The translations under genes and the position numbers were made by a program. From JANXQE01 sp035651635 (GTDB lineage: Bacteria > Verrucomicrobiota > Verrucomicrobiia > Limisphaerales > UBA8199): a DNA stretch of 17,748 nt. Positions 8,151 through 15,112 of the stretch are shown in pieces (the stretch's first letter is position 1; each line of letters begins with the position of its first letter). The DNA lies in the NCBI GenBank assembly GCA_035651635.1, contig DASRFK010000180.1, positions 1 through 17,748 on the forward strand. The letters are read 5' to 3'. Under the pieces are notes generated by a model that saw only the letters and a program-made list of their open reading frames with translations, had not been told where the DNA came from and did no database searches.

Positions 8151-8927
8151 ATGGGGGGGGCCATCACAAGCGCTCTTAAGGAATTGCTGACCGAGCGCCA
8201 CCTTTATCAGTATGTGGATGTGAACCTTGCCTCTGTGGCGGCACAAGGAACGGCGCTTAACGACGAAGCCCTCCGAGGTGAACCCGGCGTGTCGCCGATG
8301 CCCACACCTGAGCTCCCGGCGAGCCCGGACGAACTGAAGAAAGATCCCGACTCCTGCGCGAACGTGACCTGGGCATTTGCGGGCGCGAACATCAGCGGTG
8401 CCATGAGAGACATCATTACGTTCGAGGCGCCCGGCATTAATACTTACTGCGAAACGTGTAAAGACCGCCCGCCGCACAATCCTGTATTCGACCAGTGCTC
8501 GTCCGTCATCCTCCAGGGCCACGAGCAAGACCAGTGGTATTACATGGCCTACGAGTGCCAGCAGTGCCATGGCATACCAGTGCGGTTCCTGGTTCGAAGA
8601 ACGGGACTAAGGCTGAGATTGGCGAGCCGCGATCCAATTGAATTTGTTCCCGCGCCGCTCGCACTCAAAGGAAACACGAAGTTTTTCAGCGATGCCACGG
8701 TGGACCACCATGCCGGACAGACGCTGGCCGGGATCTTCCTCCTGCGGACATACATCGAGCAGTATTGGCGAGCACTCCCGTCAGTCCAGGCCCTGCTGAA
8801 GAAAAAAGAGAGGGTCACCGAAGAAGCCCGCGCAATCGGAGATGAAATGGGAGCTGTTTACAAGGACTCCCTTCCCAACGATTTCAAGAGCAGATTCCCT
8901 CTCTCCTTGATTTACACCGGCAGTTGA
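8151..8927 (+). CDS. DUF4145-like zinc-ribbon protein, C-terminus frameshifted
   Basis: The 258-residue frame has an N-terminal helix (ALKELLTERHLYQYV), cysteine pairs CETC at 100-103 and CQQC at 136-139 forming a zinc ribbon, and a helical segment TLAGIFLLRTYIEQYWR at 191-207. This order matches DUF4145-type proteins, which are found alone or attached to restriction and helicase proteins; their biochemical role is unknown. The frame stops at 8925-8927, but the next frame continues with the expected end of the family (separate entry), so one base seems to have been lost near 8920. The start ATG at 8151 is followed by a run of eight G, a place where slippage or sequencing error is also likely. 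It is the only strongly supported plus-strand gene in the window. Confidence 0.65.
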   Translation: MGGAITSALKELLTERHLYQYVDVNLASVAAQGTALNDEALRGEPGVSPMPTPELPASPDELKKDPDSCANVTWAFAGANISGAMRDIITFEAPGINTYCETCKDRPPHNPVFDQCSSVILQGHEQDQWYYMAYECQQCHGIPVRFLVRRTGLRLRLASRDPIEFVPAPLALKGNTKFFSDATVDHHAGQTLAGIFLLRTYIEQYWRALPSVQALLKKKERVTEEARAIGDEMGAVYKDSLPNDFKSRFPLSLIYTGS

Positions 8928-9028
8928 GCGCCGCGATGCACGAAGCGAAGGTGGATGCGGCTTTATTTGAAGACTGCGCTGGCAAGATCGCAGAGCACTT
9001 TGACGCGCGGCGCGTATTCAGACTGTAG
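8921..9028 (+). pseudogene. Displaced C-terminal tail of the DUF4145-like gene
   Basis: Read in the next frame, these 35 codons give QLSAAMHEAKVDAALFEDC and then GKIAEHFDARRVFRL before a TAG at 9026-9028. Helices of the form LSxAxHxAKxDxALF and HFxARR are how I recall such proteins ending. The join with the main frame at IYTG is natural if one base is restored. It is either a true frameshift mutation or a sequencing error. Confidence 0.6.
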
Positions 9029-9158
9029 CGGCATGCATACCATCCAGCCATATCCCTACCGCTTGGCAAGGAAAGGCGTTCCCTCAATGATTTTGACCTC
9101 TTGAAGGTCCTTTCTTTTGGCTTTTTGTCACGTAGCTCGACGGGGTGCGAAGATCTGG

Positions 9159-9650
9159 TTAAGTGCTGAAGTACTTTTCGAGCCAGCGATAAAGCGGGCG
9201 ATTAACTTTCACGGGCAAGTTATTGACGATCCCATGTTTCCCGGCGCTATCAAGATAGACCTCGTGCAGGCAAACCCCCTTGGGGCTCAGGAAACGGATG
9301 CCCCAATGACAATCAGGTGCCCAGTCGTTTTGTCTCGCCTTAGTATCCACGAGCGCGTGCAACAGCTCCAGCCTCAATTCCCCTCGCAATTCTCTGCGCA
9401 CAGTGCGTCTAGATAAGGCAATAAGATCTGAAGGGCTGATCGTCACAAACCCTGAGAAACTGTACGGCAGGAAGTAAACCGCGACTTCGGAAACTTGGGC
9501 AGCTTCAATATCCCTTACGATTTGGGGAAACGGGGCAAAGCTCGTCGTGCTCGGTGCGCGCGGTGCTTGGCAGCCTGCCGCAATGACGGTGACAAGGAAG
9601 AATGCTAAGAGTGTCTTCAGCTTCGACAGGGTCATGGGTTTGGTAGCCAT
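9159..9650 (-). CDS. Small predicted lipoprotein of unknown function
   Basis: From the ATG at 9650 the protein has 163 residues and starts with a lipoprotein signal: basic residues, a hydrophobic run, and a lipobox AAGC with the cysteine at about residue 27. The frame is open upstream to 9698, but the inner ATG has a ribosome binding site (GGGGGAG about 8 nt before it) and gives a proper signal peptide, so I prefer it. After the cysteine comes a short Pro/Ser linker and then a mixed alpha/beta domain of about 120 residues that I do not recognise. It is probably anchored in the outer or inner membrane on the periplasmic side. It converges with the DUF4145-like gene. Confidence 0.75.
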   Translation of the reverse strand: MATKPMTLSKLKTLLAFFLVTVIAAGCQAPRAPSTTSFAPFPQIVRDIEAAQVSEVAVYFLPYSFSGFVTISPSDLIALSRRTVRRELRGELRLELLHALVDTKARQNDWAPDCHWGIRFLSPKGVCLHEVYLDSAGKHGIVNNLPVKVNRPLYRWLEKYFST

Positions 9651-9753
9651 TTTACATTCTCCCCCGGGTCCGGCCGATGAGTGAACCTTGTTGGCCAACC
9701 CATCCGCACTGCCAAGCTATTGGTGATGATGATGACGATCCACTAGACAGAAG

Positions 9754-9777
9754 TGGAGCGAGCGAAGGGATTCGAAA
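9754..9777 (-). other. tRNA 3'-end remnant, possible attachment site
   Basis: On the minus strand this reads TTCGAAT, CCCTT, CGCTCGC, T, CCA: a T-loop, the 3' half of a T-stem, the 3' half of an acceptor stem, a U discriminator and CCA. The 5' partner strands are absent, because the bases before the T-loop do not pair with CCCTT, so it is not a functional tRNA. The U discriminator fits tRNA-Gly, tRNA-Cys or tRNA-Thr. Integrases often use tRNA 3' ends as targets and leave such copies at element boundaries. Confidence 0.5.
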
Positions 9778-9797
9778 CAATACTGGATCTGGTAAGC

Positions 9798-9859
9798 TAT
9801 GCTTAACTATGCTAATGCGTGCCACTTGTGAGTGGTGGTTTTTCAGCATAACTAGCATA
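9798..9859. repeat. Symmetric cluster of four TATGCT repeats
   Basis: TATGCT occurs at 9798-9803 and 9808-9813 on the plus strand and at 9845-9850 and 9854-9859 on the minus strand. Halfway between the two pairs lies a small palindrome, CCACT-TGTG-AGTGG (9822-9835). The whole is nearly mirror-symmetric about position 9828. Such repeated half-sites suggest cooperative protein binding, for example by an integrase or a repressor. The rest of the gap up to 10162 holds no gene I can support. Confidence 0.6.
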
Positions 9860-10036
9860 AAGTTGCATACATTTCCAAAATCGCTGCCCCTATTTGCCCC
9901 GACAAACAGCTCAAAAGGAATTCTCATCACACTAGTTCAAAGCGCAGCCATCTTCGATTGTGTGCCAACGCTGAAGTAATCGGTCGATGGTGATCCGATT
10001 GAGTTTGGACCTGCAAATTGAGGCGCGGAGATTGCG

Positions 10037-10077
10037 TCACAAGCTCAGCAAGGAGGTCCTACGACCTTGAGTTGTGA
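10037..10077. repeat. Imperfect inverted repeat downstream of the DUF262 gene
   Basis: TCACAA (10037-10042) pairs with TTGTGA (10072-10077), then CTCA with TGAG, then AGGT with ACCT, with small internal loops. It lies about 85 nt after the stop of the DUF262 gene on the minus strand. It has no T tract, so it is not a typical Rho-independent terminator, but it could protect the 3' end of that message. Confidence 0.35.
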
Positions 10078-10162
10078 TTAGCTCGCGCGAAATCCTTTCG
10101 GTGTCATTTTGCGGGTGAGAACCTTTCGGAGCCGAACGGGCGCCAAAACCGTGAATATGAAC

Positions 10163-12019
10163 CTAGGCGGGAAGCGCGCCCGATGCCGGGAAGGCCCAGA
10201 TGTCTTTGCAGATATTCTTGTAAAGGGTCTGCCGAGCGAGGATGTCGGGCTTCTTGAAGTGCGGGTGCGCCTCGAATTTCAAGGCTCGCGAAGTTGCCCA
10301 CTTCGTGAAATTGGGATTGTTTTGATAGGTTATAGGGCAGAGCGAGCGTGCCAGGAGGTTTTCTTTTTGATAGTGCGGCAACTTCTCCTCGTAGGGCTTG
10401 GCGTTGTATGACTGGTTGGTCCCATTGGGGAGGAGCAAGAGTGCGCCGATGCTGTTGCGCCACACGACGAAGTCGTCTTTGTCCTTGAATTCGTCGGTGT
10501 GGGCACTGAATTCGTCGGCCCAGATGTGCTCCACTTCGAAGGGCTTGCCGCCCGGGCTTTCAAAGTAGGTTTGGAAGGTGGAGGTCATGCCTGCGCCCTG
10601 TTCCACGTGGGCGGTGATGCGTGAAAGGAGGAATTTTACGAACCACCTGTTTTGTCCGTGCATGTAAAAGTCGTCGAAGGCATCCCAGCTGGAATCCATG
10701 TCCGTCACTTTGGCTGCAAGGAGGGCTTGAAGGGACGGGAGGTCTTTGCTCCGAATTTCCTTCACGAGGGAGTACATCGTGTAGCGAATGGAGCTGGCCG
10801 AGAATTTTCTGAAGTTCACCGCGCGCTTGACGGTGAACGTTTCCAGGTACCGGGCGACCAGGTCGATCTTCGCGTCAACGGTTTCTGGCTTGTCCGCAGG
10901 AGTAAGCGGTGAAAGCATGAGCGGGTAGCCTAGTGACGATGCGATGTCCCAGCGGGCATGGTAGTAAACATGTCTCAGCACCGGGACTAGGTTGGCCTGG
11001 GCTTGGAGGATCCGGAGGTAGGCTTCGTGGTAAAATTTGAAGTCGACAGCGAGGAACTTCTCGAAGTCACTCGGGCCGGCCGGTTCGAGTTTGATCTTTG
11101 TGAGATTGTCGCGCACCCAGCTATGGAAGCGGGTACCAATCTTTTCGAAGTCCTCGTTTTGCGAGCCGGCTTTCCCAGGGCGGATGGTGTCCGCATAGCT
11201 GGCACGCAGCCACGCCTGAAAGAAGGTCTGGTCTTCGTTCGGGTCGAAGGCCTTTAGAGCTTCGATGGCCTTTTTCCAATCGTCATTGGCCTTGGTGCGC
11301 TTGGCGGGCAGAGTGATGCGGGAGAGCATGAAGCCCTTGAGCATCTCTGTCGGGGTGAGGTTCAGTCCCCGGTCGTTCATCGTCTCAAAAATGGTGTATG
11401 CATTGTCGTCGGAGTAGGCAACGATCTCGACGAGGACCACGTTGTACTTCAACCAGTCGATGAAGAAGGGCAGGATGATGCCCTTGATCTCCTCCGGGAA
11501 ACAATCGCCGATGTCATTGTAACGCTCGGCCATGTTAATGGTGGAGGGGTCGTCTGACTTCTTGACTGTGTAGGCACCGGTCTGGAAGAGGCTCTCCAGG
11601 CACTGCCTGCGCTCTTCGACTTGGAGATTGAATGACTTCATTCCTCTGTGTTCCGAAAAAATCATGGGCTCGACGTTCTCGGTGACACCCAACTTCTTCT
11701 GCAGGTTGTTGAGGTAAATGAGGAGCAGGGTCAATGAGGTCAGTCGCTGCTGGCCGTCAATAATGCTGCGCTGTCCGTCCTTTTCGCTGACGACGAAGGG
11801 GCCGAGGTAATAATTATTGTAGTTCTCGCCTTCACATCGAGGGTCGCCTGCTTCGTATTCGTTAAGAAATGCGCTGGTTAAATCGGTGATGAGTTGCTCA
11901 ATGTGCCGCTTCTGCCAGTTGTATTCGCGCTGGAAGTAGTCGACCGTGTATTTTTTGTTGTCGAGCACCTCTGAGACTTTGCGGTCGTGGGCTTCTATTT
12001 TGTTGGTAAGTTTGCTCAT
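10163..12019 (-). CDS. DUF262 / DUF1524 protein (GmrSD/SspE-type)
   Basis: This 618-residue protein starts with a DUF262 domain: FQREYNW at 29-35, DGQQRLTSL at 88-96 and ETMNDRGLNLTPTEMLKG at 212-229. The DGQQR motif is the nucleotide-binding signature of the family. The C-terminal part is DUF1524, an HNH-like nuclease domain: EVEHIW at 495-500, RNSIG at 521-525 and a following Asn/Lys/Tyr pattern near 535-550. Where many members have Pro after EHI, this one has Trp-Ala. Proteins with both domains include the modified-DNA restriction enzyme GmrSD and the phosphorothioation-linked defense protein SspE, so a DNA-cleaving defense role is likely. An AAAGGA ribosome binding site precedes the ATG at 12019 by about 10 nt. 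It follows the GTPase gene on the same strand after a 319-nt gap and may have its own promoter. Confidence 0.9.
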   Translation of the reverse strand: MSKLTNKIEAHDRKVSEVLDNKKYTVDYFQREYNWQKRHIEQLITDLTSAFLNEYEAGDPRCEGENYNNYYLGPFVVSEKDGQRSIIDGQQRLTSLTLLLIYLNNLQKKLGVTENVEPMIFSEHRGMKSFNLQVEERRQCLESLFQTGAYTVKKSDDPSTINMAERYNDIGDCFPEEIKGIILPFFIDWLKYNVVLVEIVAYSDDNAYTIFETMNDRGLNLTPTEMLKGFMLSRITLPAKRTKANDDWKKAIEALKAFDPNEDQTFFQAWLRASYADTIRPGKAGSQNEDFEKIGTRFHSWVRDNLTKIKLEPAGPSDFEKFLAVDFKFYHEAYLRILQAQANLVPVLRHVYYHARWDIASSLGYPLMLSPLTPADKPETVDAKIDLVARYLETFTVKRAVNFRKFSASSIRYTMYSLVKEIRSKDLPSLQALLAAKVTDMDSSWDAFDDFYMHGQNRWFVKFLLSRITAHVEQGAGMTSTFQTYFESPGGKPFEVEHIWADEFSAHTDEFKDKDDFVVWRNSIGALLLLPNGTNQSYNAKPYEEKLPHYQKENLLARSLCPITYQNNPNFTKWATSRALKFEAHPHFKKPDILARQTLYKNICKDIWAFPASGALPA

Positions 12020-12338
12020 AGCGGTCCATTCCTTTCAGGTCGCTTTGCTTTGCACCTGGAGCTTGAGATTTGTGAGTTCGTCTGTTGCGTTCCGCCTGAT
12101 CTCAAAGAAGCCGTCAACCCGCCGTCCGGGTGGGCAACCGGAGGGGTAAAGAGCCACCTCGTTTCGGTAACAATGCTTTCAATCAGGAGGCCCCCCTTGT
12201 GACCGGTGAATGAAGCTGGCAGGATTCTTTTGCTTTGATTCCAGTGCTCATTGCCGCTTGGCTCGTTTTATCATTTCAGGTTCAACTGTTTCGGAAGCAA
12301 ATTTCAATACCTGCTGGGATTACGAGAGGTGCACGGCA
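12020..12338. other. Gap between the GTPase and DUF262 genes, with a possible small ORF
   Basis: The 319-nt gap may hold the promoter of the DUF262 gene, although no clear hexamers stand out. A minus-strand frame from a GTG at 12157 to a stop at 12035 encodes about 40 residues ending in FFEIRRNATDELTNLKLQV-like sequence; it stops 15 nt before the DUF262 start. It has no ribosome binding site that I can see, and a second frame is open across the same bases, so I do not call it a gene. Confidence 0.3.
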
Positions 12339-15092
12339 TCAAGCCATTGCCTGTTGTCGTTTTGAGACCGGACCCTTTGAAGGGTCGGGCGGGTTATTTT
12401 CTCGACGTAGTACATCCACCTTGGTCTGACGGCATTTACGGAGATTATAATTGGACGCGCCTACTGAGGCCCAGTTCTCCGGCGGATAGTAGATGTCGAG
12501 GCCACGGCCTACTTTGACGATCCAACTGCTGCCAAAAATGACCTCGCGGTCGTGGGCTTTTGAGGACCTGGACCATTCGAATTTAACGCCATGGTTTTTG
12601 GCCAGATCCCGCTTCAAGCTCTCAAGGCGTGAATCGGCTTCATCAAGATCCTCGCCAAACGCCGTGCCCGATTTGAGAATAATGTGCTTAACGGCACCGA
12701 GGTAAACGGCCAGAGCGCAGAAACGGCTGAAGTTATCGACCTGGTGACGGTAGCGAATGTACGGATCCTCAACGATGATAGACTCGGCGCCAGCCATGTA
12801 TGGACCAAAAACGCGGTCGTATCCGTATCCTGTGGCACCATCCTCAATCTCGTAGCTGTTGGGCTTCAACTCAGAAGTGACGGATGCCGAAGCGATGAGG
12901 TTTTGGGGCAGTTCGAGGCCTTTGTCAGAGCTTAAATCAGGCAAAGCCGAGAGCATGCCAGAAAGGTAGTTGGTGACGCGGCCCTTCTGCTCATTGGTTG
13001 CGAGAGATAGAGTGGATTCGATCGCTTTCAGGCGTTCGTCGAGGCTGGACAGCAGCTCAGTCTTAATTTGGGGGTAAACAGAATTGGCTTGGGCGAGCAG
13101 TCCGGCGGCGAATGATTTGAAGTGTATTTCCAGGTGCTGCCTGAGCGCGGAGCTGAGTAACTGCCGCACCGTCGTGTAAAAGGTGGATACGGTTTCATTC
13201 TGGCGCCAGGTGGTGCCGGTTCCACGCACGTTGTGAACCTCGTCTCTAGCGTTTTGAATTCGGGTCTGGACTTCCTGAGAAGCGAAGTCATTGAGTTGTT
13301 TGAGGATAGCATCCCGCTCGCTTGGGGCTTGGTCGGCGAGGAGTTTTTCGAATTCACCGAGCACTTTTTGGTGCGCCTGGGCGAGGGAAAGCGCACCGAG
13401 CCCAGAAAGGGCGTTGGACTGCTCGACGGCAACGACTTCTTTCTCCAAGTGGCCGAGCTGCGTCTTTACGGCGTCTGAGAACTTGCGGAAGTGTTCTATG
13501 TACTTATTTAGCAACACTTCGATCTTAGGAAAAATCAGGTCGGCGACTTTGGCCTGGAGGTCGGTCAGGTGGCCCCAATACCCCCAGCGCTTGGTCTGCC
13601 AGTGTTTGCCGAGATCCCCCTTTTCAAGTTCGTGAAAGACACTTTCAGCGACCAAGCAGATCGCATCGAGGTGGGTGGGAACAATGTTGGCCATCGCGGT
13701 TTGCTCATCACCCATGGCCGTCACCAGCGTGGCGGCCTCCTCACCGAAAAAATTGAGCTTCTTCTCCAATTCAATGCGGATTTTAGCGATCTCCGCACGA
13801 ACCTTCTCGGGATTGTAATCGGCTTCGATGGCATTGAGGCGGCCCGAAAATGCGCCACGAAGCCGCTGCGCGACGATGGTGAGCCTATCCGTGAGGATTT
13901 TACGAGAATGTTCAAACCGCTGGCTGGTGGAGAGGATTTGGTACAGGCGTTCCCGAACGGCCGGGATGCCGGACTTTTCCAGTTCTTTGTTGTCGTAGTA
14001 ATGGGTTGAGATTAGGTGGATTGGCACGCTGTCGAGCTGCTCGAGAAAGTAATAGCCGTCCTCGTCACTGAGCTGGTTCGATGCGAGCAACTCGTCAAGG
14101 GTCTTTTTGACCTCGAGGCGGATACGATCTTCCTCTTTTCGACAAAATTCCTCGAAACTCGGCGGCTCCTCATCATTTTCCTGCGCATCATGAACCTTGG
14201 AGTTGTACGTATCGTCGATTTTCGTGGCGATGATCTGGAGGTGCTTTATTTGGCGCTGACGAAGCTGGCGGACGATGAATTCTTTGTCGGACTGGCTGTA
14301 AGAGGCCCCAGCTTGGGTGAGGAAGAGAATGGCATCAACCTCTTTGACCATATCCTCGGTGAGGCGCACACGGAAGCGCTCTGTATCGTCTAGTCCTGGT
14401 GTATCAATGAGCTCTATGTTGTCTCCAAGAATCGGGATGGGGGCGTGGACTACCAGGCGGTCAACCAAGTAATGTAACGGCTCCTGGCTGGAGGTGAACT
14501 TCTTTATTTCCCTGCGGAAACTGTTTTTCTCCTCCTTAGTTTTCCAACTGCTGGGCTGAATACGGTGGGTGTACCCGTTAGGACGGAGCCACTTGGCCGC
14601 CAGCGCCTTGAGGTCGATCTTTGGGTTGTGAACGGATTTGCCGTCCTTATCTCGCTTCGGCGGACGTTCGTTGAACTTCGAAAATCCTGCGTAGCGTTTG
14701 GTGTCGGGATCGGTGGGGTCGGCTTCATAGGCCTCGCGCAGTTCCTCCCACTCTTCCAGCGACACGAACTTGACCTCGGCGTAGGTGTTGTCTGCGTAGC
14801 GGAGCAGCGAAATGGCCGCTGTCTCGGGGCTGGTTTCGACGCCGGTCAGGCGCTCATCGGTAAGTTTGTTGACGAAGGAAGACTTGCCCACTTTGAAGCG
14901 GCCGACGATAGCCACCCGGTAGTAGTCTGGAATCTTGGCGAGGGCGAGGGCTTCGTCGAGGGATTTGATCTGCTCGTTGAGATAAGGGTGGTAGTTGGGT
15001 AGTTCGAAGCTTTTGGCTTCTTCCAGCTTGTTCCGCAGGACTACCGCGCAGTCCCGGATGGCGAGGAGAGGGTGAGAAATTAACGGATCCAT
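12339..15092 (-). CDS. Dynamin-like GTPase with C-terminal MITD1-like (MIT_C) domain
   Basis: This 917-residue protein has an N-terminal dynamin-type GTPase domain: P-loop GRFKVGKSS at 64-72, a threonine-bearing switch near 87-92, DTPG at 230-233 and TKID at 290-293. A long helical middle region (about 390-720) fits the stalk of bacterial dynamin-like proteins. Residues about 755-897 look very like the C-terminal domain of human MITD1, a phospholipase-D-like fold without phosphodiesterase activity: FGPYMAGAESIIVEDPYIR, HDREVIF at 847-853, VGRGLDIYY at 861-869 and the ending ATVDI-like KVDVLR. In MITD1 that domain binds membranes during cell abscission. The bacterial protein is therefore probably a membrane-remodelling GTPase with an added membrane-binding module. 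It starts 20 nt after the CARF gene and shares its direction, so the two are likely co-transcribed. I see no obvious transmembrane segment. Confidence 0.9.
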   Translation of the reverse strand: MDPLISHPLLAIRDCAVVLRNKLEEAKSFELPNYHPYLNEQIKSLDEALALAKIPDYYRVAIVGRFKVGKSSFVNKLTDERLTGVETSPETAAISLLRYADNTYAEVKFVSLEEWEELREAYEADPTDPDTKRYAGFSKFNERPPKRDKDGKSVHNPKIDLKALAAKWLRPNGYTHRIQPSSWKTKEEKNSFRREIKKFTSSQEPLHYLVDRLVVHAPIPILGDNIELIDTPGLDDTERFRVRLTEDMVKEVDAILFLTQAGASYSQSDKEFIVRQLRQRQIKHLQIIATKIDDTYNSKVHDAQENDEEPPSFEEFCRKEEDRIRLEVKKTLDELLASNQLSDEDGYYFLEQLDSVPIHLISTHYYDNKELEKSGIPAVRERLYQILSTSQRFEHSRKILTDRLTIVAQRLRGAFSGRLNAIEADYNPEKVRAEIAKIRIELEKKLNFFGEEAATLVTAMGDEQTAMANIVPTHLDAICLVAESVFHELEKGDLGKHWQTKRWGYWGHLTDLQAKVADLIFPKIEVLLNKYIEHFRKFSDAVKTQLGHLEKEVVAVEQSNALSGLGALSLAQAHQKVLGEFEKLLADQAPSERDAILKQLNDFASQEVQTRIQNARDEVHNVRGTGTTWRQNETVSTFYTTVRQLLSSALRQHLEIHFKSFAAGLLAQANSVYPQIKTELLSSLDERLKAIESTLSLATNEQKGRVTNYLSGMLSALPDLSSDKGLELPQNLIASASVTSELKPNSYEIEDGATGYGYDRVFGPYMAGAESIIVEDPYIRYRHQVDNFSRFCALAVYLGAVKHIILKSGTAFGEDLDEADSRLESLKRDLAKNHGVKFEWSRSSKAHDREVIFGSSWIVKVGRGLDIYYPPENWASVGASNYNLRKCRQTKVDVLRRENNPPDPSKGPVSKRQQAMA

Positions 15093-15112
15093 AGGTTTTT
15101 GCTTTCTGAGAA

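Noticed and set aside
9095..9109. Short hairpin GACCT-CTTGA-AGGTC followed by T-rich sequence between convergent genes
   Set aside because: The stem is only 5 bp and the T tract is interrupted, too weak to call a terminator.
9721..9740. GATGATGATGA-type triplet run
   Set aside because: Only a few copies; no sign that it is a functional or variable repeat.
9754..9840. Complete tRNA gene on the minus strand
   Set aside because: The T-stem and acceptor-stem 5' strands are missing, so only a 3' remnant is supported.
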